A stretch of 64,000 nucleotides of DNA. Origin: Streptomyces flaveolus. GTDB lineage: Bacteria > Actinomycetota > Actinomycetes > Streptomycetales > Streptomycetaceae. This document shows positions 1-7,488 of the stretch, one piece after another. The stretch's first letter is position 1; the number at the start of each line of letters is the position of its first letter. Location: positions 186,001-250,000 of the forward strand of contig NZ_BMRV01000008.1 of NCBI RefSeq assembly GCF_014648815.1. Reading direction: 5' to 3'. The translations under genes and the position numbers were made by a program. The notes below the pieces were generated by a model. The model was given only the letters and a program-made list of their open reading frames with translations, made no database searches and had not been told where the DNA came from.

Positions 1-33
1 TCGGAGGATGTGCAGCCGCCGCGCTTCGATCAC
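1..33 (-). CDS. LysR-family transcriptional regulator, N-terminal fragment (cut by window edge)
   Basis: Only the first 11 codons are inside the window, read from position 33 to the edge. The peptide MIEARRLHILR is the usual opening of actinomycete LysR-type regulators, whose winged helix-turn-helix begins almost at residue 1. The start is GTG, with a GAGAGAA stretch a few bases upstream. It lies 27 bases after the kbl stop on the same strand, so it may be the last gene of a tdh-kbl-regulator unit. The call rests on a very short peptide. Confidence 0.55.
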   Translation of the reverse strand, partial: MIEARRLHILR

Positions 34-60
34 GGAATCGATTCTCTCAGGTCACCGGGC

Positions 61-1254
61 TCAGGCGTCGAGCTCGGCCCGCGCCGCCACGAAGGCGTCC
101 ACCGCGCGGTCGACGTCCTCGGTGGAGTGGGCGGCCGACAGCTGCACGCGGATGCGGGCCTGGCCCTGCGGGACGACCGGGTAGGAGAAGCCGATCACGT
201 ACACCCCGCGCTCCAGCAGCAGCTCGGCCATACGGCCCGCCTTCGACGCGTCGCCGATCATGACGGGCGCGATGGCGTGGTCGCCGGGGAGGATGTCGAA
301 GCCCTCCTCGGTCATCCGGCGGCGGAACAGGGCCGTGTTCTCGGCGAGGCGGACGCGCAGGTCGTCGGCCGACTCCAGCAGGTCGAGCACCTTGAGGGAG
401 GCTGCGGCGATCACCGGGGCCAGCGTGTTGGAGAAGAGGTACGGCCGGGACCGCTGGCGCAGCAGGGCGACGATCTCGGCGCGGGCGGCGACGTACCCGC
501 CGGAGGCGCCGCCCAGGGCCTTGCCGAGGGTGCCGGTGATGATGTCGACGCGGTCCATGACGCCGTGCAGCTCGGGGGTGCCGCGTCCGCCGGGGCCGAC
601 GAAGCCGACGGCGTGCGAGTCGTCGACCATGACCATGGCGTCGTAGCGGTCGGCGAGGTCGCAGATCTCGTCGAGCGGGGCGACGTAGCCGTCCATGGAG
701 AAGACGCCGTCGGTGACGATCAGCTTGCGGCGGGCGTCGCCGGCGGCCTTGAGCTGTGCCTCCAGGTCGGCCATGTCGCGGTTGGCGTAGCGCAGACGCT
801 GGGCCTTGGACAGGCGGATGCCGTCGATGATCGAGGCGTGGTTCAGGGCGTCGGAGATCACCGCGTCCTCGGGGCCGAGGAGGGTCTCGAAGACGCCGCC
901 GTTGGCGTCGAAGCAGGAGGAGTAGAGGATCGTGTCCTCCTGGCCGAGGAACGCGGAGAGGCGGGCCTCCAGCTCCTTGTGGACCTCCTGGGTGCCGCAG
1001 ATGAAGCGCACGGACGCCATGCCGTAGCCCCAGCGGTCCAGCGCCTCGTGGGCGGCGGCGACGACCTCGGGGTGGTCGGCGAGGCCGAGGTAGTTGTTGG
1101 CGCAGAAGTTGAGAACCTCGCCGGGACGGCCGCCGGCGGTGACGTTCACGGTCGCGGACTGGGGGGTGCCGATGACGCGCTCGGGCTTGTGCAGGCCGGC
1201 GGCGCGGATCTCGTCGAGGGTGGCGCGCAGGTCGTCGCGCACGGAGTCGAACAT
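61..1254 (-). CDS. kbl: Glycine C-acetyltransferase (2-amino-3-ketobutyrate CoA ligase)
   Basis: PLP-dependent enzyme of the alpha-oxoamine synthase family. It splits 2-amino-3-ketobutyrate with CoA into glycine and acetyl-CoA, the second step of threonine catabolism. The 397 residues match the family length. Visible landmarks are NFCANNYLGLADHPEV near residue 50, the HASIIDG segment, DDSHAVGFVG, and the PLP-lysine motif GTLGKALGGASGGY near residue 245. ATG start; AGGAG lies about 10 bases upstream. It follows tdh by 28 bases on the same strand, so the two pathway enzymes are co-transcribed. Cytoplasmic. Confidence 0.96.
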   Translation of the reverse strand: MFDSVRDDLRATLDEIRAAGLHKPERVIGTPQSATVNVTAGGRPGEVLNFCANNYLGLADHPEVVAAAHEALDRWGYGMASVRFICGTQEVHKELEARLSAFLGQEDTILYSSCFDANGGVFETLLGPEDAVISDALNHASIIDGIRLSKAQRLRYANRDMADLEAQLKAAGDARRKLIVTDGVFSMDGYVAPLDEICDLADRYDAMVMVDDSHAVGFVGPGGRGTPELHGVMDRVDIITGTLGKALGGASGGYVAARAEIVALLRQRSRPYLFSNTLAPVIAAASLKVLDLLESADDLRVRLAENTALFRRRMTEEGFDILPGDHAIAPVMIGDASKAGRMAELLLERGVYVIGFSYPVVPQGQARIRVQLSAAHSTEDVDRAVDAFVAARAELDA

Positions 1255-1282
1255 CTCAGAAGCTCCTAGGAAAGCAGAGGAC

Positions 1283-2311
1283 TTACGCGGTCCAGTCGAG
1301 GATGACCTTGCCGCCCTTGCCGCTCGCGGCGTCGGCGAAGGCCGCCTCGAAGTCGCGGTGGCTGTAGCGGCCGGTGATCACGGGCGCGAGGTCGAGGCCG
1401 CCTTCGAGCAGCACCGACATGGCGTACCAGGTCTCGAACATCTCGCGGCCGTAGATGCCCTTGATCGTGATCATCGAGGTGACGATCCGGGCCCAGTCGA
1501 CCGGGAACTCCTCGGAGGGCAGGCCGAGCATCGCGATCCGGCCGCCGTGCGTCATGTTGGCGATCATGTCGCGCATCGCCTCGGGGCGGCCGGACATCTC
1601 CAGGCCGATGTCGAAGCCCTCGCGCAGACCCAGTTCGCGCTGGCCGTCGGCGATGGTCGCCTTCGACACGTCCAGGGCGAGGCTGACGCCGACCTTGAGC
1701 GCGAGGTCCAGGCGTTCCTCGCTCACGTCGGTGATCACGACGTTGCGGGCGCCCGCGTGCCGGGCCACGGCGGCGGCCATCAGGCCGATCGGCCCGGCGC
1801 CGGTGATGAGGACGTCCTCGCCGACCAGCGGGAAGGACAGGGCGGTGTGCACGGCGTTGCCGAACGGGTCGAAGATCGCGGCGATGTCGAGGTCGACGGG
1901 GACGCGGTGCACCCAGACGTTGGCGGCGGGCAGGGCGACGTACTCGGCGAACGCCCCGTCCCGGCCGACGCCGAGGCCGACCGTGGCGCGGCACAGGTGG
2001 CGCCGGCCGGCCAGGCAGTTGCGGCACTTGCCGCACACGAGGTGCCCTTCGCCGCTGACGCGGTCGCCGGCCTTGATGTCGGTGACGTCCCGCCCGGTCT
2101 CGACGACCTCGCCCACGAACTCGTGCCCGACGACGAGTGGGGTGCGGATGGCCTGCTGCGCCCAGCCGTCCCAGGCCCGGATGTGCAGGTCGGTGCCGCA
2201 GATACCGGTGCGCAGCACCTTGATGAGCACGTCACCGGGTCCTACGGCGGGCTCGGGGACGTCCGCGAGCCACAGCCCGGGCTCCGCCTTCTCCTTGACC
2301 AGCGCCTTCAA
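1283..2311 (-). CDS. tdh: L-threonine 3-dehydrogenase
   Basis: Zinc-dependent medium-chain dehydrogenase that oxidises L-threonine with NAD+ to 2-amino-3-ketobutyrate, the substrate of the adjacent kbl product. I start it at a TTG (2311) rather than at an upstream ATG because the TTG is preceded by CAGGAG at 8 bases and gives 342 residues, matching the family (E. coli 341). Catalytic zinc ligands C38 and H63-E64 are present (TGICGTDLH, VVGHEFVGEV). The structural-zinc cluster CGKCRNCLAGRRHLC follows near residues 90-105, and the Rossmann segment ITGAGPIGLMAAAVA lies around residue 170. First gene of a tdh-kbl unit. Confidence 0.95.
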   Translation of the reverse strand: MKALVKEKAEPGLWLADVPEPAVGPGDVLIKVLRTGICGTDLHIRAWDGWAQQAIRTPLVVGHEFVGEVVETGRDVTDIKAGDRVSGEGHLVCGKCRNCLAGRRHLCRATVGLGVGRDGAFAEYVALPAANVWVHRVPVDLDIAAIFDPFGNAVHTALSFPLVGEDVLITGAGPIGLMAAAVARHAGARNVVITDVSEERLDLALKVGVSLALDVSKATIADGQRELGLREGFDIGLEMSGRPEAMRDMIANMTHGGRIAMLGLPSEEFPVDWARIVTSMITIKGIYGREMFETWYAMSVLLEGGLDLAPVITGRYSHRDFEAAFADAASGKGGKVILDWTA

Positions 2312-2497
2312 CGCTACGGCTCCTGACGGGTGTGGTCCCCGCGGTGGGCATGCCGAAGCGGCCCGCGTCCGGGGAAGGGAGTGGAATCGCACAGCAATCT
2401 GCCGTACGTGACCGCCCCGGGTCCATCGAGCCTTTCTTAAGCCCGGCCGCAGCTTTCCTTCACACCCCGCCCGCCGGTCGTGCCGTCCCCCGGCGGC

Positions 2498-3073
2498 TCA
2501 CAGCGGAAGCCCGTCCTCGGCGCTGCGCTCGATGCGCCGTACGAGGTCGGCCGCCGAGGACTTCACGGTGTCCAGGCCCGCCCGCCCCCAGGTCCGGGGC
2601 CGCACGTCGGCGGCGGAGACCGTGCCCAGCACCGTCCCGGTGCTGTCGATGAGGGGCGCGCCGAGGTAGGAGTGGATGCCGAACTCGTCGACGACCGCGT
2701 TGCCCGCGAAGCGCGGGTAGTCGCGCACGTCCTCCAGGACCAGGGCCTTGCGCCGGACCACCACGTGGGGGCAGAAGCCGTGGTCGCGGGGCTGGACGCG
2801 GCGGAACTCGGGACTGGTGCCGTCCCCGCGCCGCACCGGCGGGACGTCGGGCACCCGCAGGCCCGCGAAGAACTGCCCGCCCTCGACCAGGAAGTTGACC
2901 ATCGCGTACGGCGCCTCGACGAGCACCGCGAGATGGGCCGCGAAGGCGTCGAGGGCCGGATCCGGGCGTTCCGCCAGACCGAGCCGGCGCAGCCGTCGCA
3001 CCCGGGCGGGGGCCTCCCGGTCCTCGGGGGTGAGCAGCAGACGTCCGACCGGGCGCGGCGGGTCGTAGCTCAT
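2498..3073 (-). CDS. GAF-domain protein, fifth gene of the conservon
   Basis: A 191-residue soluble protein. Residues from about 45 to 180 look like a GAF sensor domain: a hydrophobic core including FLVEGGQFFAGLRVP, the HGFCPHVV segment, and LVLEDVRDYPRFAGN followed by IHSYLGAPLIDSTGTVLGTV. That last pair is the classic GAF pattern of a loop then the GAPL.....G.VLGTVS strand pair. The ATG overlaps the stop of the upstream GTPase gene by ATGA, so the two are translationally coupled and this gene belongs to the conservon operon. It probably supplies ligand sensing or a partner for the GTPase; the ligand is unknown. Confidence 0.8.
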   Translation of the reverse strand: MSYDPPRPVGRLLLTPEDREAPARVRRLRRLGLAERPDPALDAFAAHLAVLVEAPYAMVNFLVEGGQFFAGLRVPDVPPVRRGDGTSPEFRRVQPRDHGFCPHVVVRRKALVLEDVRDYPRFAGNAVVDEFGIHSYLGAPLIDSTGTVLGTVSAADVRPRTWGRAGLDTVKSSAADLVRRIERSAEDGLPL

Positions 3074-3705
3074 GGGCGGGCTCCGGCGCCGAACCCCGTC
3101 GTGGGGGCCGGCGTGTGGGCGATGAGGTGGCGGACGAGGGTGAGCAGCGTCTGTACGCCGGAGCTGGAGATCCGGGCGTCGCAGCGCACGATGGGGATCT
3201 CGGGATGGAGGTCCATGGCCGCGCGCACCTCCTCGGGGTCGTAGCGGTGGGCGCCGTCGAACTCGTTGATCGCGACGATGAAGCCGAGGCCGCGCTCCTC
3301 GAAGAAGTCGACGGCGGCGAAGGACTCCTCCAGGCGCCGGGTGTCGGCGATGATCACCGCTCCGAGCGCGCCCTCGCACAGCTCGTCCCACATGAACCAG
3401 AACCGTTCCTGGCCGGGGGTCCCGAACAGGTACAGCACGTGCTGCGGGTCGAGGGTGATGCGGCCGAAGTCCATGGCCACGGTCGTTTCGAGCTTGTTCT
3501 CGATGCCGTCGAGGTTGTCGGTGGCGGCGCTGACGGTGGTGAGCAGTTCCTCCGTGCTCAGCGGTGCGATCTCGCTCACCGCGCCGACGAAGGTCGTCTT
3601 GCCGACGCCGAAACCGCCCGCCACGAGGATCTTCAGCGCGGTGGGGAACGGATCGGTGCCGTCGTCGTGGCCGTGGCCGTAGTCAGAGCTGTCGTCGTAG
3701 TCCAT
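3070..3705 (-). CDS. cvnD: Conservon small GTPase-like ATP/GTP-binding protein (CvnD)
   Basis: Ras-like P-loop protein of the bacterial Mgl/Cvn type, 211 residues. It starts with an acidic, His-containing stretch. The Walker A loop GGFGVGKT spans residues 30-37, the switch II-like segment LFGTPGQERFWFMWDEL follows, and a specificity loop AINEFDG comes later. In characterised conservons CvnD is a G protein that works with the kinase-like CvnA and the roadblock protein CvnB at the membrane. It overlaps cvnC upstream by 23 bases and the GAF gene downstream by 4, so it is in the middle of a coupled operon. Confidence 0.93.
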   Translation of the reverse strand: MDYDDSSDYGHGHDDGTDPFPTALKILVAGGFGVGKTTFVGAVSEIAPLSTEELLTTVSAATDNLDGIENKLETTVAMDFGRITLDPQHVLYLFGTPGQERFWFMWDELCEGALGAVIIADTRRLEESFAAVDFFEERGLGFIVAINEFDGAHRYDPEEVRAAMDLHPEIPIVRCDARISSSGVQTLLTLVRHLIAHTPAPTTGFGAGARP

Positions 3706-4063
3706 CGAGCACTGCCTCCAGAAGGGCCCGGTCCGTGGGGTCGTGGTGGAACGCGGCGGGGGGTTTGGTGGTCAGCGCGCCGCAGTCGACGAGGTCCGAC
3801 AGCAGCACCTTGGTGACCGCGACCGGCAGCCTCAGGTGCGCGGCGAGCTCGGCGACCGGGAGGGGCGCCCGGCACAGGTCGAGTGCCTGGGCGTGTTCGG
3901 GTCCGAGGTAGCCGAGCGGGGTCGCCCCCGTGGCCATCACCTGGGACATCAGGTCGAGCGCGACGGTGGGCCGGGTACGGCCGTTGCTCACGGTGAAGGG
4001 GCGCACCAGCCGTCCGGCCGCGTCGTCGAGCCAGGGCCCGTCGCCGGCCGCGGCCACCCTCAA
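3683..4063 (-). CDS. cvnC: DUF742 protein (CvnC)
   Basis: A 126-residue protein with the DUF742 signature: WLDDAAGRLVRPFTVSNGRT near the start, LDLMSQVMATG in the middle, then a winged-helix-like part (LPVAELAAHLRLPVAVTKVLLSDLVDCGAL) ending in FHHDPTDRALLEAVLDGLRR. It is the invariant third member of Streptomyces conservons; its biochemical role is not settled, though the fold suggests a winged helix. The start chosen is a TTG overlapping the cvnB stop as TTGA; a GTG two codons later is an alternative. Confidence 0.92.
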   Translation of the reverse strand: MRVAAAGDGPWLDDAAGRLVRPFTVSNGRTRPTVALDLMSQVMATGATPLGYLGPEHAQALDLCRAPLPVAELAAHLRLPVAVTKVLLSDLVDCGALTTKPPAAFHHDPTDRALLEAVLDGLRRQL

Positions 4064-4494
4064 GGCCTCATCGCCGGGGGTTCCACGGCGTACTGCCGGG
4101 GCGCGGTGACCAGGTAGGGGCGGACGCTCTTGACCAGCATCGCCATCTCGTAGCCGAGCACGGCCGCGTCGGCCTCGCGGCCGGCCAGCACGGCGAGGCA
4201 GGTGCCGGAGCCGGCGGTGGTGACGAAGAGCAGGGTCGAGTCGAGTTCGACGACGACCTGGCGTACGTCTCCGCCGTCGCCGAACCGGACGCCGGCGCTG
4301 CGGCCGAGGGAGTAGAGGCCGGAGGCCAGGGCCGCCATGTGGTCGGCGCTGTCCGCGTCGAGGCCGTGGACGGACTTCACCAGTCCGTCGCAGGACAGGA
4401 GCACCGCGCTGGTCGTGTGCGGTACGCGCTGCACGAGGCCGCTCATCAGCCAGTCGAGGTCGGACACTTGGCCGGTCGGCGCGTCGCTCGCCAT
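4060..4494 (-). CDS. cvnB: Roadblock/LC7-domain protein (CvnB)
   Basis: A 144-residue roadblock/LC7 protein (LDWLMSGLVQRVPHTTSAVLLSCDGLVKS, then the MAALASGLYSLGRSAG helix). In conservons it binds and regulates the CvnD GTPase in the way MglB acts on MglA. I chose the ATG at 4494, which has AAGGAG 10 bases upstream. A longer reading from an ATG at 4572 would overlap the cvnA stop as ATGA but adds a Pro/Thr-rich tail of low complexity and has no ribosome site. The gene overlaps cvnC by 4 bases. Confidence 0.92.
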   Translation of the reverse strand: MASDAPTGQVSDLDWLMSGLVQRVPHTTSAVLLSCDGLVKSVHGLDADSADHMAALASGLYSLGRSAGVRFGDGGDVRQVVVELDSTLLFVTTAGSGTCLAVLAGREADAAVLGYEMAMLVKSVRPYLVTAPRQYAVEPPAMRP

Positions 4495-4568
4495 GGTGGA
4501 TCGACTCCTTGGGGTACGAAGGGCTGCGGGAGCGCTGGTCGTGGGGGTGGGGGTGGGCGGGGGTGCGG

Positions 4569-6755
4569 TCATCCGGCCGGTTCGCTCCCGTCGTGCGAGG
4601 CGGTGCGGTCGGCGCGGGGCGCGGGCAGTCGGTGCGCGTCGCTGTACGCGGTGCGGACCGGCTCCCGCTGGGACGCGTCGGAGGTGACCGGCGCGGTGGG
4701 GGGTGATTCCGTGTGCGGCGGCGCTGTGCGGGCGGGCTCCGTCCGGGCCTGTTCCAGGTGCTGTTGGGCCTCTGCCAGGCCGACGCCGCGCTGGAAGGCC
4801 GCCATCAGGCCGGGGTCGTGGCCGACGAGTTGCCCGGGGTCGGTGTCGGGGCGCGGCGCGGGACCGCCGCGCAGCTGTGGCGCGATGTGCTCGTGGGCGC
4901 GGCGGCGGGGCAGTCGGGGCTTGCCCATGGTGCCGCGCACGGCGCTGTGGCGCGGGACGGGCGGGGTGGCCGCGTGCTCGGCGAGGGCCCCCCGGTCACC
5001 GGGCCGGAGGCCGGGCACCGCGGCGGCCGGGTTGGCCCGGTCCTCCCGGGCACCCCGCACGGGCAGCGGCAAGGGTTCTTGGGCGGGGGACGCCTGAGAC
5101 GAGGGAGGCGCCGGCGCCCACGGGGCGGGGGCGGCGGGAGCGGGCGCCGGGAAGTCCGGTACGGCGGAGACGGGCGCGTCGGATTCCGGTGCGTCGGAGG
5201 CGGGCGCCCCGGTGCCGGGCAGCGCGGGGGCTGACGCCACTCTGCCGGGCACGGCGGGAGCAGGCTCCGCGGGGCCGGGCAGGGCGGAGGCGGGTACCTC
5301 GGACAGCGGCTGGGCGGGAAGGGTCGCTCCTGTGCTCGGCGCGGCGGGAACGGATACCTCGGAGCCGGGCGCGGCGGGAACGGGCGTCCCAGGGCCGGGC
5401 GCGACGGAGATGGGCACCGCGGGCGCGGGCCTGGCGGACGGGGGCGGCAGGGGTGTGGCCGGCGGTCGTGGCTGCTGCGAGGGCGGGACGAGCGACGGCG
5501 TGGCCCCCGTGGCCTCCTGCGGCCGGACCCCGGCATCCGCGATGGGCGGTTCCGTGCCCAACAGGGCCTGCGGAACGACGAGTACGGCCTGGACCCCGCC
5601 GTAGATGTTGGTCTGCAGGCGGACGGTGATGCCGTGCCGCTTGGCGAGCTGCGAGACCACGTACAGCCCGATGCGGCCGTCCGCCAGCAGGCGGGCGACG
5701 TTGACCTGGTCGGGGTCGGCGAGCAGGGCGTTCATCCGGCTCTGCTCGGCGACGGGCATGCCGAGTCCGCGGTCCTCGACCTCCACGGCGAGGCCCGAGG
5801 TGACGAGGTTGGCCCGCATCAGCACCTGGGTCTGCGGGGCGGAGAACAGGGTGGCGTTCTCGACGAGTTCGGCCAGCAGATGGATGACGTCGGCGACGGC
5901 GTGACCGCGCAGGGTGCCGTCGATCGGCGGGACCAGGCGGACCCGGGAGTACTGCTCGACCTCGGCGATGGCGGAGCGCAGCACTTCGGTCATGTCCACC
6001 GGGTTGCTCCACTGCCGACGGGAGACGGCGCCCCCGAGCACGGCGAGGTTCTCGGCGTGGCGGCGGATGCGGGTGGCAAGGTGGTCGACGTGGAAGAGGC
6101 CCTTGAGGAGGTCGGGGTCCTCGATCTCGTTCTCCAGCTCGTCGAGGATGGAGATCTCGCGGTGCACCAGGGACTGGAGGCGCCGGGCGAGGTTGACGAA
6201 GACCTCCAGCTTCTGTTCGCTGCCCGCCTGGCTGGAGAGCTGGGCGGCCCGGACGACGGCGGCGACCGCACCGTCGTGGGCGCGGGAGAGGTCGGCGGCG
6301 AGCAGTTCGAAGTCGTCGGCGTCGTCCGGCGGTCCGCCGCGCGGCTTGCGCTGGGGCGGGGTCTCACCGCGGCGCAACGCCTCGACCACGGCGCGCAGAT
6401 CGCCCTCCCCGCGCGCGGTGCTGCGGCGCAGCGCGCCGACACGGTCGTGCACCGATCGCGCGGCGCGGTCGGCGGCGACGGCGGCGATGACGACGGCCGC
6501 CAGTGCCACGGAGACCGCTCCGCCGAGCACGCACCACAGGACGGGGCCGGGCCGTACGCCGGTGGAGCGGACGGTGAACAGCACGGCCGCGCAGGCGCTG
6601 AGGGCGACCGCCACGGGCGGCAGCACGGCGAGACGCAGGAGTTGGGGCCGTATGTGGGTCTCGTGCAGCGCGGCGGCGGTGCGTGGGGCCGGCCGGCCGT
6701 GCCGCCCGCCCTCACGGCGGTCTGCTCGCGCGGCGGGGGCGCGGAGGTGAGACAT
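4569..6755 (-). CDS. cvnA: Conservon sensor histidine kinase-like protein (CvnA)
   Basis: A 728-residue membrane protein, first gene of the conservon. Two hydrophobic segments (about residues 37-62 and 72-96) precede a coil and the helical DHLATRIRRHAENLAVLGG region. An HATPase_c domain (ELVENATLFSAPQT, EDRGLGMP, GRIGLYVVSQLAKRHG) then runs to about residue 430. The remaining 300 residues are Pro/Ala-rich with degenerate 10-12 residue repeats of the type VPAAPGSE, and end in charged segments. ATG at 6755 has GAGGA just upstream. In known conservons CvnA senses at the membrane and passes signals to CvnB-C-D. The extracellular loop is nearly absent, so the input is probably intramembrane or cytoplasmic. 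Confidence 0.92.
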   Translation of the reverse strand: MSHLRAPAARADRREGGRHGRPAPRTAAALHETHIRPQLLRLAVLPPVAVALSACAAVLFTVRSTGVRPGPVLWCVLGGAVSVALAAVVIAAVAADRAARSVHDRVGALRRSTARGEGDLRAVVEALRRGETPPQRKPRGGPPDDADDFELLAADLSRAHDGAVAAVVRAAQLSSQAGSEQKLEVFVNLARRLQSLVHREISILDELENEIEDPDLLKGLFHVDHLATRIRRHAENLAVLGGAVSRRQWSNPVDMTEVLRSAIAEVEQYSRVRLVPPIDGTLRGHAVADVIHLLAELVENATLFSAPQTQVLMRANLVTSGLAVEVEDRGLGMPVAEQSRMNALLADPDQVNVARLLADGRIGLYVVSQLAKRHGITVRLQTNIYGGVQAVLVVPQALLGTEPPIADAGVRPQEATGATPSLVPPSQQPRPPATPLPPPSARPAPAVPISVAPGPGTPVPAAPGSEVSVPAAPSTGATLPAQPLSEVPASALPGPAEPAPAVPGRVASAPALPGTGAPASDAPESDAPVSAVPDFPAPAPAAPAPWAPAPPSSQASPAQEPLPLPVRGAREDRANPAAAVPGLRPGDRGALAEHAATPPVPRHSAVRGTMGKPRLPRRRAHEHIAPQLRGGPAPRPDTDPGQLVGHDPGLMAAFQRGVGLAEAQQHLEQARTEPARTAPPHTESPPTAPVTSDASQREPVRTAYSDAHRLPAPRADRTASHDGSEPAG

Positions 6756-6999
6756 CGGGGTCCTCGTACTGGTCCGTTGGTCCGTCGGGCGCGGGGGCCC
6801 GCACGTGGTGGCGGGCACCACGCGGGCACGCGACGCCACGCGGGCGTGCGCCAGCGCGCTGTCGGCCGGGCGGACCGGGGGATCCGGCCCTACGTCGCCC
6901 GACGGACACTGACAGTAGTCGCCCGCACATCATGTGCGGTGGGCAGTTGCCAAAGTCCCCCGGGCAACGTCCCGCTCTGGTATGAGGCGTCGTACGACA

Positions 7000-7068
7000 G
7001 ACCGATAACAGGGTGAAGGAGTCGCTCCAGAAGCACTGAGGATCGATCTGGTTCGATCAGATTCGGTC
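7000..7068 (+). other. tRNA-like fold without recognisable D and anticodon arms
   Basis: GACCGA (7000-7005) can pair with TCGGTC (7063-7068). Directly 5' of the latter is a perfect 5-bp hairpin with a 7-base loop, ATCTG-GTTCGAT-CAGAT (7046-7062), arranged exactly as a T-arm stacked on an acceptor stem. The 40 bases between stem and T-like arm equal the normal tRNA distance, but they form only GGAG-tcg-CTCC and a weak second hairpin. A functional tRNA is therefore unlikely. It could be a decayed tRNA, an attachment-site relic, or chance. Confidence 0.25.
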
Positions 7069-7129
7069 ACCATGAGTGACGGTGGCGGCGAGGTGTCCAC
7101 GCGCATCCGGACAGGCGGCGCCACCGGAG

Positions 7130-7463
7130 TATGGACGTCCCCAGTTGATCGCCACCCCGCGGGAGACGTCCGTCAAGGACGTCCTGGACCGCTGGCGCGC
7201 GGCGGCCGCGGAGGCCGGTCCCGCTACGTGGACCTGCGGGACGCAGCGCGGAGGAGGTCGCCGAACGCCATGTGCTGCTGAGCCTCGGCACCGTGGTTAC
7301 CCGGCGCGTTCAACCGGACGCCGTCTGGGCCGGGTTGGACACCTTGGGGCCCGAAGAGATCCTGGGCGAGTGGAAGGGCGCGAGTGCGACACCGGCCATC
7401 CCCTCAACGGCATCCACGGGGATCCCTCCGACTCCGACACGCCTGATGGCCCACGGAACCGGT
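7130..7463 (+). pseudogene. Frameshifted remnant of a GXWXG-domain (DUF4334-type) gene
   Basis: Coding-like peptides continue across three reading frames. TPRETSVKDVLDRWRAAAAE ends near 7215, RYVDLRDA follows in another frame, then EEVAERHVLLSLGTVV at 7251-7298. The stretch VQPDAVWAGLDTLGPEEIL leads to GEWKG ending at 7379. After a frame change near 7380-7385 the reading resumes as ECDTGHPLNGIHGD. The last two pieces joined match the GXWXG family pattern (GxWkG followed by xDTGHxLNG), in which these motifs are adjacent in one frame. No single frame carries the whole gene, so it is broken. It is not certain that the first half belongs to the same gene. Confidence 0.5.
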
Positions 7464-7488
7464 GATGACGGGACATTCCCCACCGATG

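Noticed and set aside
2232..2426. A 64-codon frame upstream of and overlapping tdh, with AAAGG near its ATG
   Set aside because: Sequence is Arg/Pro-rich and overlaps the tdh start in another frame. A leader role is possible, but codon use past 2311 is that of the tdh shadow.
7046..7068. A functional tRNA gene
   Set aside because: T-arm-like and acceptor-like pieces exist, but no D-arm, no 7-base anticodon loop with its 5-bp stem, and the T-loop register is shifted by one.
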